Shown: in pieces, positions 1-5,076 of the stretch | How the letters are laid out: the number at the start of each line of letters is the position of its first letter | Position numbering within the stretch: position 1 is the stretch's first letter | Notes under the pieces: model-generated | What the model saw: only the letters and a program-made list of their open reading frames with translations | Database searches by the model: none | Told to the model about the DNA's origin: nothing | Assembly: GCA_045541355.1 (NCBI GenBank) | Contig: JAZQIW010000034.1 | Coordinates: 1 to 5,183 of the forward strand | DNA length: 5,183 bases | Direction of reading: 5' to 3' | Source: UMGS1387 sp045541355 | GTDB lineage: Bacteria; Bacillota; Clostridia; Oscillospirales; CAG-382 | Position numbers and translations under genes: made by a program

Positions 1-120
1 TCTGAGAATACAGCCTTTAAGGAACACTATTGTTCGGATTCCGGGACCATCATGGGTAGAGAACTTCTGGATATCGAAGATTCTACCCTTTGTATTCATT
101 ATTTGTTCGCTTGAATCCAT
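1..120 (-). CDS. Glycyl radical enzyme activase (radical SAM), N-terminal 40 residues only
   Basis: This is the start of a radical-SAM activating enzyme of the PflA family, cut by the window edge. Such enzymes use S-adenosylmethionine and a 4Fe-4S cluster to abstract hydrogen from the conserved glycine of a partner glycyl radical enzyme. Seen directly: residues 13-36 carry the family signature, with RIFDIQKFS, then HDGPGIRT (23-30), then VFLKGC ending at Cys37. Cys37 should be the first cysteine of the CxxxCxxC cluster motif; the other two lie outside the window. The start at 120 is chosen because AAAGGAG lies 7 nt upstream. Met8 is an alternative start without such a site. It lies downstream of the dehydratase on the same strand, which fits the dhaB1-dhaB2 order known for clostridial glycerol dehydratase. 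The 555-nt gap between them is unusually wide and is filled by a repeat element. The exact partner is inferred from adjacency. Confidence 0.93.
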   Translation of the reverse strand, partial: MDSSEQIMNTKGRIFDIQKFSTHDGPGIRTIVFLKGCILR

Positions 121-127
121 AAGTTCT

Positions 128-134
128 CTCCTTT
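128..134 (-). promoter_or_regulatory. Ribosome binding site of the activase
   Basis: On the minus strand this reads AAAGGAG, 7 nt before the ATG at 120. It supports the longer start over Met8. It sits just outside the repeat element that fills the gap, so the element has left the downstream translation signal intact. Confidence 0.85.
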
Positions 135-141
135 CTTACTC

Positions 142-167
142 TTTTTAAGTTACATTTTTTAAGTTAC
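142..167 (-). repeat. Two tandem copies of a GTAACTTAAAAA-type 12-mer at the end of copy A
   Basis: On the plus strand TTTTTAAGTTAC occurs at 142-153 and again, with one extra T, at 155-167. The same motif is present three times at the matching end of copy B. It forms the transcript-3' edge of the element, just upstream of the activase ribosome binding site. Confidence 0.75.
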
Positions 168-189
168 AATTTTGCCCGACAGGAGTGTT

Positions 190-233
190 TCGGCACTGCG
201 GTGCCGAGTTACTTTCGACCCGCCCCGAAAGTA
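190..233. repeat. Paired hairpins of copy A (counterpart of 4687-4733)
   Basis: Two adjacent inverted repeats are visible. The first is TCGGCAC/GTGCCGA with loop TGCG (190-207). The second is TACTTTCG/CGAAAGTA with an 8-nt loop (210-233). Copy B has two hairpins at the same place whose stem sequences differ but still pair, and the TGCG loop of the first is unchanged. This suggests selection for structure, or a hot spot of palindrome exchange. Confidence 0.8.
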
Positions 234-249
234 CTCACACCATCGGGCG

Positions 250-290
250 TACTAAATTTCACCCAAATCAAAGATTTGGGAAATTAAGTA
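250..290. repeat. Copy-A-specific long hairpin
   Basis: CCCAAATC (262-269) pairs with GATTTGGG (273-280) around an AAA loop. The stem extends with AATTT/AAATT and TACT/AGTA across small bulges. It lies in a segment of about 60 nt that has no counterpart in copy B, where the second hairpin is followed almost directly by the CCACTC stem. Confidence 0.78.
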
Positions 291-298
291 AAGGCGCT

Positions 299-319
299 CC
301 ACTCAAAAAGAGGGAGTGG
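299..319. repeat. Shared CCACTC/GAGTGG hairpin, copy A
   Basis: CCACTC (299-304) pairs with GAGTGG (314-319) around a 9-nt A-rich loop. The sequence is identical in copy B at 4742-4762. In copy B the minus-strand stem is followed by GCGTTTTT, which looks like a weak intrinsic terminator. In copy A that U-rich tail is absent, because the extra segment is inserted there. Confidence 0.65.
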
Positions 320-351
320 CTCGGTCGGGGGATTTTTGTATCACTAAATTG

Positions 352-405
352 CTGATTTTGACACTCACGGTTTTCGAGGTTTTATCTTCGGTGCGTCAAA
401 ATCAG
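352..405. repeat. Shared 11-bp inverted repeat, copy A
   Basis: CTGATTTTGAC (352-362) is perfectly complementary to GTCAAAATCAG (395-405), with a 32-nt loop. In copy B the same stem is at 4796-4848 with one base missing from the left arm, leaving a single bulge. It is the best-paired long-range stem of the shared core. Confidence 0.78.
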
Positions 406-520
406 GGATGCGTGTAACTTTATGTTACTTCTCCCCCGACGCTCCGCTGATTCTCCCTCTTTCGCCGTGGTGGCTTATCTCCCTCCGTTTGGGGTTGTGC
501 TAATTTCGGGTTTGAATCGG

Positions 521-547
521 TTGGTCGGTTGCGTTTATGCCGACCAA
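521..547. repeat. Copy-A-specific TTGGTCGG/CCGACCAA hairpin module
   Basis: An 8-bp perfect stem (521-528 with 540-547) lies inside a 43-nt stretch (514-556) absent from copy B. The stretch is bracketed by near-identical direct repeats, TTTGAATCG (511-519) and TTTTAATCG (554-562). Loss by recombination or slippage between those repeats would give the copy B arrangement. Confidence 0.75.
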
Positions 548-552
548 GCGAC

Positions 553-587
553 GTTTTAATCGAGAATATTACGTATTGTTCAAAACC
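553..587. repeat. 35-nt invariant block with near-palindromic core, copy A
   Basis: This block is identical to 4952-4986 although the flanking sequence differs. GTTTT and AAAAC bracket it as an inverted repeat. Its core at 564-581 is an imperfect 18-nt palindrome centred on TACGTA (14 of 18 positions symmetric). It could be a protein-binding site or a stem in RNA; the sequence does not decide which. Confidence 0.65.
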
Positions 588-626
588 AAAAAATCAATGT
601 TCCTTTCACGGTTTCTTTTTGCCAAG

Positions 627-650
627 CTTTTTCTTTTTCTAAAGAAAAGG
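627..650. repeat. CTTTT/AAAAG hairpin near the upstream end of copy A
   Basis: A 10-bp stem (627-636 with 641-650, loop TTCT) has one non-Watson-Crick position. In copy B the same hairpin at 5024-5049 is perfect over 11 bp. It is the first stem met by RNA polymerase after the dehydratase stop codon. No U-run follows it on the minus strand, so I do not call it a terminator. Confidence 0.7.
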
Positions 651-675
651 TGGAAAAACCCCTGCTGTTTGTAAA

Positions 676-3198
676 CTAAAACCTTACCTGTTCAGTTCTG
701 TTAATGATATCATCCTGAAGGGACTTAGAGAGGGTAGTAAAGAGTGCGCTATAACCTGCGACGCGAACAACGAGGCTGCGATAATTTTCGGGGTGTTTCT
801 GAGCATCTCTAAGGGTTTCACGGCTTACGACGTTAAACTGCATATGCATACCCTTCTGATCGAAGTAGCCTCTAAGGAGGGCAACGAAGCTTTCGAGGCC
901 TGCCGCGCCTTCAAGGGCGGAGGGGTGGAACTTCATATTAAACAGAGTACCGTTAGAGGCGATACCATGGTCAAGCTTTGCAACGGAGTTAGCGGAAGCT
1001 GTGGGACCGTGAGTATCATAGCCTGCCGAGGGAGAAACGCCATCGGCAACAGGCTTCTTTGCGCATCTGCCATCGGGAGTTGCACCCGTCTGTGCTCCGA
1101 GGGGCACGTTTGCCGAAACGGGATAAAGACCTGCCTGGAACATACCGCCTCTTGTATTCTTAAAGGTTTCAAGAGGTCTTGTATAATAGTAAGCAGCCTC
1201 TCTTGCAAGTGCGTCAACGTCATCAACGTCATTACCGAACTTATCAAGGGCGAGGATATCCTCTCTTATCTTATGGTATTCTTCATTAACCACAAGGCCG
1301 TCGGCTTTTATCTTATTATATATATCCGTAATCTGATCCTGAGTTACAGTCTTTCCCTGTGCACGAAGAGCTTTGGCGGTTTCGTTTGCCGCAAGAAGAG
1401 CCTGCTCGTCATTGATTTCGATTATGCCGTAGTTATTATCAAGGGCATCCTTAATCTGGCGAAGAGTATATTTCTTCTGCTCATACACAAGGGTTCTTAT
1501 GGAATAGAGCGAGTCTGCAACATTAGCAATACCAAAACCCTGAGGGCCTGTAAAGTTATAGACCGCACCGCCCTGTTCGGGTGTCTTTCCTCTTGAAATG
1601 CAGTCATCAACCATACTTGCAAGATAAGGAAGAGGACATCTTTCGGCATGGGCAAGGTCAATGGCATTATTTGCATTTACCATAAGAGAAATCATATAAT
1701 CCATCTGCTTCTGATATGCGTTCTTGAAATCATCGAAGGACTTGAAGGTATCAATATCACCCGTTGCGGGGCCTATCTGAACGCCGCCGTCCTTGCCGTT
1801 GGAGAACACCAGCTCAAGAGGTCGGCACATATTGAAGAACGCCGCATCGTGCCAGCCCCATGTCTTTCCGGGGCACTGTGGCTCAACGCATCCTATAATA
1901 TTATAGTTTCTTGCATCCTTAAGGGACACGCCTCTCGACATAAGCGCAGGAATTATAACCTCATCGTTATAGTAAGCAGGAAGACCAACACCTGTACGTG
2001 TGACCTCTGCCGCCTTGATGAGAAAATCGTGGGGAGAACCGTTCCACACTCTTACCGAAAGCGAGGGCGCGGGAAGGTTTGTATGTAATGTTGCCTCAAG
2101 GCACATATATGAAAGCTCGTTTGTGGCATCCCTGCCGTTCTCGTCCTGACCGCCTGCAATGAGGTTCTGGAACATACTGTATCCGGCAAAGCCTTCTGCA
2201 CTTGCAGCATCACGGCACTTGTTAAGGTCGTTGAGCTTTATCCAAACACAGTCTATAAGCTCCTGAGCTTCTTCCTTGGTTATGGTGCCGTTTTCGATAT
2301 CCTTCTTATAATAAGGGTACATATACATATCAAAGCGGCCGGGAGAAATGGAATGTCCGCTGGACTCGGTCTGGAGAAGCATCTGCACAAACCAGAAGCT
2401 CTGGCAGGCTTCATAAAAGCTCTGCGCGCCGTTTTCGGGAACTCTTGAGCAGTTATATGCAATTAATGCAAGCTCCTTCTTTCTTACGGGATTTGTTTCC
2501 TTTTCCATCATTTCAAGGGCAAGCTTTGCATATCTCTTGGCGTAGTAGATAACTGCCTCAAGGCTTATCTCAACAGCTTCAAGGAATGCCGACTTTGTAT
2601 TATAGTCCTCATCGCCGAAATTCATCCTTGCCTTTTCGGCTCTTACTCTCTCAAGTATTCCCTTATAGCCAACCTTAAGCACTTCCTCATACTTTACCGT
2701 AACATGACCTACGCCGTTATAGTAGTAATTGCCGGGGGTGAAGATGTTGTGCTCCATGGCAAGCAGCGTTTCGTTTGCCATATAGGAAGAAGCAAGCTCG
2801 CTTGTGGTCTTTCCGCCCCAATACTTATAAACCTCATGGAGCGTTCTCTTTGTCTCCTCCGAAATGTAGAAGGGGTCAGCACTTCTTGTCTCAACCGTAT
2901 CAAATTCGTCCTCAAGCCAAGAGAAGGAAAACTCGGGGAACACCTGACAGCTTCTCGGTCTCTTTGTGGCAGAGCCGACAACAAGCTCGTCATCCCTTAT
3001 TGTCACGGGAATATATTCAAGAATATTTTTGAACGCCTTTGCCCTTCTTAAAATTACAGGCTCTCCCTCTGTTGACATATATGACTGGGTAAGAAGCACG
3101 GCTCTGTCTGCCTCTATCTGCGGCATTTCCTTAAAAAGAGCCGCCTTGAGCTTCTCTATTCTATCCGATTTCTTTATTGATTTTGCATTCTCTGTCAT
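676..3198 (-). CDS. B12-independent glycerol/1,2-propanediol dehydratase (glycyl radical enzyme), 840 aa
   Basis: This cytoplasmic, oxygen-sensitive enzyme removes water from a 1,2-diol (glycerol to 3-hydroxypropionaldehyde, or 1,2-propanediol to propionaldehyde) by radical chemistry. Seen directly: a PFL-like domain over most of the length, the thiyl motif GCVEPQ with Cys437 and Glu439, and the C-terminal glycyl radical motif RVAGYS with Gly815. Against recalled Clostridium butyricum DhaB1 (787 aa) every substrate residue has a counterpart: Asn157, His165, His282, Ser283, Asp451 and Tyr692. The neighbouring PGKTWGWHDAAFF is also nearly identical, whereas 4-hydroxyproline dehydratase differs here. 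An extra helical, charged segment of about 48 residues lies near 591-652. The start at 3198 has AAAGGA upstream with a long 12-nt spacer and lies about 70 nt from a consensus promoter. The activase follows after a repeat element. Family is certain; glycerol versus propanediol is undecided. Confidence 0.95.
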   Translation of the reverse strand: MTENAKSIKKSDRIEKLKAALFKEMPQIEADRAVLLTQSYMSTEGEPVILRRAKAFKNILEYIPVTIRDDELVVGSATKRPRSCQVFPEFSFSWLEDEFDTVETRSADPFYISEETKRTLHEVYKYWGGKTTSELASSYMANETLLAMEHNIFTPGNYYYNGVGHVTVKYEEVLKVGYKGILERVRAEKARMNFGDEDYNTKSAFLEAVEISLEAVIYYAKRYAKLALEMMEKETNPVRKKELALIAYNCSRVPENGAQSFYEACQSFWFVQMLLQTESSGHSISPGRFDMYMYPYYKKDIENGTITKEEAQELIDCVWIKLNDLNKCRDAASAEGFAGYSMFQNLIAGGQDENGRDATNELSYMCLEATLHTNLPAPSLSVRVWNGSPHDFLIKAAEVTRTGVGLPAYYNDEVIIPALMSRGVSLKDARNYNIIGCVEPQCPGKTWGWHDAAFFNMCRPLELVFSNGKDGGVQIGPATGDIDTFKSFDDFKNAYQKQMDYMISLMVNANNAIDLAHAERCPLPYLASMVDDCISRGKTPEQGGAVYNFTGPQGFGIANVADSLYSIRTLVYEQKKYTLRQIKDALDNNYGIIEINDEQALLAANETAKALRAQGKTVTQDQITDIYNKIKADGLVVNEEYHKIREDILALDKFGNDVDDVDALAREAAYYYTRPLETFKNTRGGMFQAGLYPVSANVPLGAQTGATPDGRCAKKPVADGVSPSAGYDTHGPTASANSVAKLDHGIASNGTLFNMKFHPSALEGAAGLESFVALLRGYFDQKGMHMQFNVVSRETLRDAQKHPENYRSLVVRVAGYSALFTTLSKSLQDDIINRTEQVRF

Positions 3199-3254
3199 AT
3201 TTGTGACCGTTCCTTTCCGTGCCGAAAAGTTTTAGCATTTTTTAGACAACTATG

Positions 3255-3285
3255 GTTATACATTTATACATATCAATTATATAAC
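3255..3285 (-). promoter_or_regulatory. Possible operator at the dehydratase start site
   Basis: GTTATA (3255-3260) and TATAAC (3280-3285) form an inverted repeat bracketing the -10 box and the expected start site. Two head-to-tail copies of ATGTATAA (minus strand) occupy 3256-3271. The placement would suit a repressor. In such AT-rich DNA the symmetry could be chance, so this is a suggestion only. Confidence 0.3.
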
Positions 3286-3304
3286 ACAGTATGTTGTTTG
3301 TCAA
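3276..3304 (-). promoter_or_regulatory. Consensus sigma-A promoter of the dehydratase
   Basis: On the minus strand TTGACA (3299-3304) and TATAAT (3276-3281) are separated by exactly 17 nt, a perfect match to the housekeeping consensus. Transcription should start near 3269, giving a leader of about 70 nt before the ATG at 3198. A promoter this strong implies either high constitutive expression or control by a repressor. Confidence 0.88.
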
Positions 3305-3400
3305 TAGGATTTTTTGATATTTTTGTTGATTTTGTTGGTTTTGTGTTGTATTTTTCTTTTTGCTCTCACAAAAGCCGGTGTCATTGCATCAAAAAGCAAC

Positions 3401-3430
3401 AAAAAAAGCGAGACGGCAAAGCCGTCTCGC
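3401..3430 (-). terminator. Intrinsic terminator of serA
   Basis: GCGAGACGGC (3408-3417) and GCCGTCTCGC (3421-3430) form a perfect 10-bp GC-rich stem with a 3-nt loop. On the minus strand it is followed by seven T (3401-3407). It begins 24 nt after the serA stop codon and insulates serC-serA from the dehydratase unit. Confidence 0.95.
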
Positions 3431-3454
3431 AAAACTTAATGATATTTTATTTAC

Positions 3455-4609
3455 TTATGCGATAACTCTTACTCTGTAAACATTTTCAATAGCTTCAATC
3501 TTAGCCTTCAGCTCATCGGAAACTGCGCCTTCAACCTCTAAGAGTGTATAAGCGTTATCCTTTTTGGATGCATTGACAAGATTTGCAATATTAATCTTTT
3601 CATCCGAGAGGAGAGTTGTAATCTGGGAAATAATGGAGGGAACATTCTTATGAAGAACGCAGACTCTTATTCCGCCGCTGCAGGGAAGATATGCCGCAGG
3701 GAAGTTTACGCTATTCTTAATATTACCGCATTCAAGATAATCAACAAGCTCGTTTGCCGCCATAACCGCGCAGTTATCCTCAGACTCGGGTGTGGATGCA
3801 CCAAGGTGGGGAATTGCAACGATACCGGGAACGCCAACCGTTTCCTCTGTCGGGAAGTCAACAACATATGAGCCGACCTTGCCGCTTTCGATTGCCTTCT
3901 TGATATCTGCATTATTTACAAGGTCTGCTCTTGCAAGATTGATAATTCTAACGCCGTCCTTCATGGTAGCGATGGTGCTCTCATTTATCATGCCCTTTGT
4001 GTCGGGGGTTGAAGGAACGTGGATGGATATGTAATCGCAGTTTGCAAAGATTTCGGAAAGCTCTGTTGCGTGCTTGATTTCTCTTGAAAGTCTCCATGCC
4101 GAGTCAACAGTAATGAAGGGGTCATAGCCATACACCTTCATGCCGAGATGCACTGCTGTATTTGCAAGAAGTGCGCCAATCGCACCAAGGCCGATAACGC
4201 CGAGAGTTTTACCGTAAAGCTCAGGACCTACGTATGCTCCCTTACCCTTTTCAACAGCCTTTGCCACATCCTCTGTAAGAGTTGATGCCCAATTGATACC
4301 GTCTACTATCTTTCTTGAGCCGAGAAGAAGAGCACAGATTGCAAGCTCTTTTACTGCATTTGCGTTAGCACCGGGGGTATTAAACACAACGATACCTTCC
4401 TCGGAGCATTTATCAAGGGGTATATTATTTACGCCTGCGCCTGCTCTTGCTATTGCCACAAGCTCTTTTTCAAATTCCATTTCATGCATGGATGCGCTTC
4501 TTACCATTATGGCATCGGCATTCTGCACATCTTCGCCTACATTATATTCATTTCCAAACACGGCTGTTCCGCATTTAGCTATTTTATTAAGCAGTTTTAC
4601 ATTATACAT
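3455..4609 (-). CDS. serA: D-3-phosphoglycerate dehydrogenase, short type with ACT domain, 384 aa
   Basis: This cytoplasmic enzyme catalyses the first step of serine synthesis: NAD-dependent oxidation of 3-phosphoglycerate to 3-phosphohydroxypyruvate. Seen directly: the Rossmann motif GLGAIG (140-145), followed by GYDPF with Asp163 as the likely NAD-ribose ligand; catalytic Arg227 in NLARADL; Glu256, at the spacing expected for the catalytic Glu; and His268 in IPHLGASTPES. An ACT domain occupies about residues 313-384 and may bind serine. The extra middle domain of long-form enzymes is absent. The length suits the clostridial short form (E. coli SerA is 410 aa). The start at 4609 has AGGAG 8 nt upstream. 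serC lies upstream on the same strand, across a repeat element, and an intrinsic terminator follows. Other 2-hydroxyacid dehydrogenases are less likely, given the ACT domain and the serC neighbour. Confidence 0.96.
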   Translation of the reverse strand: MYNVKLLNKIAKCGTAVFGNEYNVGEDVQNADAIMVRSASMHEMEFEKELVAIARAGAGVNNIPLDKCSEEGIVVFNTPGANANAVKELAICALLLGSRKIVDGINWASTLTEDVAKAVEKGKGAYVGPELYGKTLGVIGLGAIGALLANTAVHLGMKVYGYDPFITVDSAWRLSREIKHATELSEIFANCDYISIHVPSTPDTKGMINESTIATMKDGVRIINLARADLVNNADIKKAIESGKVGSYVVDFPTEETVGVPGIVAIPHLGASTPESEDNCAVMAANELVDYLECGNIKNSVNFPAAYLPCSGGIRVCVLHKNVPSIISQITTLLSDEKINIANLVNASKKDNAYTLLEVEGAVSDELKAKIEAIENVYRVRVIA

Positions 4610-4630
4610 GGTTTATTCTCCTATTTTTGC

Positions 4631-4666
4631 TTTTTTAGTTACTTTTTTAGTTACTTTTTAAGTTAC
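4631..4666 (-). repeat. Three tandem 12-mers at the end of copy B
   Basis: TTTTTTAGTTAC occurs at 4631-4642 and 4643-4654, followed by TTTTTAAGTTAC at 4655-4666, with no spacer. Copy A has two such units. The motif contains AGTTAC, which is also the inverted end motif of the element, so the array may have grown by slippage of the terminal repeat. Confidence 0.85.
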
Positions 4667-4686
4667 AATTTTGTCTGACAGGAATT

Positions 4687-4733
4687 TCGCTGTCTGCGGA
4701 CAGCGAGTCGTACTTTTGTATCGACAAAAGTAC
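4687..4733. repeat. Paired hairpins of copy B (counterpart of 190-233)
   Basis: TCGCTGTC/GACAGCGA with loop TGCG (4687-4706) is followed by GTACTTTTGT/ACAAAAGTAC with loop ATCG (4710-4733). Both stems are perfect. Stem bases differ from copy A at several positions on both arms, while pairing and the first loop are kept. Confidence 0.82.
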
Positions 4734-4795
4734 CAAAAACGCCCACTCAAAAAGAGGGAGTGGCTCGGTCGGGGGAATTTTGTATCTTTAAAATG

Positions 4796-4848
4796 CTGAT
4801 TTGACACTCACGGTTTTTGAGGTTTTATCTTCGGTTCGTCAAAATCAG
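4796..4848. repeat. Shared long-range inverted repeat, copy B
   Basis: CTGATTTGAC (4796-4805) pairs with GTCAAAATCAG (4838-4848), with one bulged base. The enclosed loop is 32 nt, as in copy A, and its sequence is largely conserved. Confidence 0.7.
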
Positions 4849-4951
4849 GGATGGGTGTAACTATGGGCTACTTCTCCCCGACTCTCCGCTGATTCTCCCT
4901 CTTTCGCCGTGGTGGCTTATCTCCTACCGTTTGGGGTGGGTGCTAATTTGG

Positions 4952-4986
4952 GTTTTAATCGAGAATATTACGTATTGTTCAAAACC
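4952..4986. repeat. 35-nt invariant block with near-palindromic core, copy B
   Basis: This block is identical to 553-587. Here the bracketing inverted repeat is one base longer (GGTTTT at 4951-4956 with AAAACC at 4981-4986). The near-palindromic core is at 4963-4980. Confidence 0.65.
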
Positions 4987-5023
4987 GAAAAATCAATGTT
5001 CCTTTCACGGTTTCTTTTGGCGA

Positions 5024-5049
5024 ACCTTTTCTTTTTCTAAAGAAAAGGT
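5024..5049. repeat. Perfect 11-bp hairpin near the upstream end of copy B
   Basis: ACCTTTTCTTT (5024-5034) pairs with AAAGAAAAGGT (5039-5049) around a TTCT loop. It is the first stem met by polymerase after the serC stop codon. No U-run follows it on the minus strand, so it does not look like a standard terminator. Confidence 0.78.
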
Positions 5050-5076
5050 GGAAAAGTCGAGCTCTTTGTAACTAAC

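Larger units (their letters stand above)
142..678 (-). repeat. Hairpin-rich intergenic repeat element, copy A
   Basis: This stretch fills the gap between the dehydratase and its activase. It aligns along most of its length with 4631-5076 in the same orientation. Exact shared blocks include 442-482 (41 nt, matching 4884-4924) and 553-587 (35 nt, matching 4952-4986). The outer ends carry AGTTACAA (162-169) and an inverse TTGTAAACT (669-677, one extra A), which resembles short terminal inverted repeats. The right end overlaps the TAG stop of the dehydratase (676-678). It contains at least six hairpins, two of them in segments missing from copy B (about 236-298 and 514-556). No conserved reading frame is seen: the one shared frame stops at a TAA in this copy. 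It resembles a MITE-like or REP-like element; the exact ends are uncertain by a few bases, and the strand given follows local transcription. Confidence 0.85.
3199..3454. other. Intergenic region between serA and the dehydratase
   Basis: This 256-nt gap separates the two transcription units. From the serA side it holds the intrinsic terminator, then an AT-rich stretch with A-runs on the minus strand (about 3305-3370) that could act as an UP-like region, then the promoter, a possible operator and a leader of about 70 nt. No gene and no copy of the repeat element is seen in it. Confidence 0.8.
4631..5076 (-). repeat. Hairpin-rich intergenic repeat element, copy B
   Basis: This stretch fills nearly all of the 467-nt gap between serC and serA and aligns with copy A (142-678), at roughly nine identical bases in ten by eye over the core. 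Its left edge is three tandem 12-mers and the inner AGTTACAA (4661-4668). Its right edge is TTGTAACT (5066-5073), an exact 8-nt inverse match, 3 nt from the serC stop codon. It is shorter than copy A because two hairpin-bearing segments are missing. An 84-codon plus-strand frame (4817-5071) exists but is broken in copy A, so it is not treated as a gene. The element ends 8 nt before the serA AGGAG. The exact ends are uncertain, and no flanking target duplication is evident. Confidence 0.85.

Noticed and set aside
142..678. Group I or group II intron, CRISPR array or known large ornate RNA as explanation of the element
   Set aside because: No intron-encoded protein, no recognisable domain V, no regular repeat-spacer pattern, and no feature I can match to a named large RNA. 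The element also sits exactly between genes rather than within one.
676..690. Dehydratase truncated or given a new stop codon by the element
   Set aside because: The TAG lies within the element edge, but the protein ends in RTEQVRF just after the glycyl radical domain, as expected for the family. No loss of coding sequence is visible.
793..1596. Long plus-strand open frame (267 codons) opposite the dehydratase gene
   Set aside because: It lies wholly within the strongly conserved dehydratase gene. Its translation has no recognisable domain, and it is explained by codon bias on the other strand. The other frames opposite or out of phase with the two large genes are rejected for the same reason.
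4735..4762. Intrinsic terminator inside copy B (CCACTC/GAGTGG stem followed by GCGTTTTT on the minus strand)
   Set aside because: The stem is only 6 bp, the U-run is short and offset by GCG, and the tail is missing in copy A. It was kept only as a remark, not as a terminator call.
4817..5071. 84-codon plus-strand open frame inside copy B of the element
   Set aside because: The equivalent frame in copy A meets a TAA soon after the shared block. There is no ribosome binding site, the translation is low-complexity at its end, and the DNA is dominated by hairpins.
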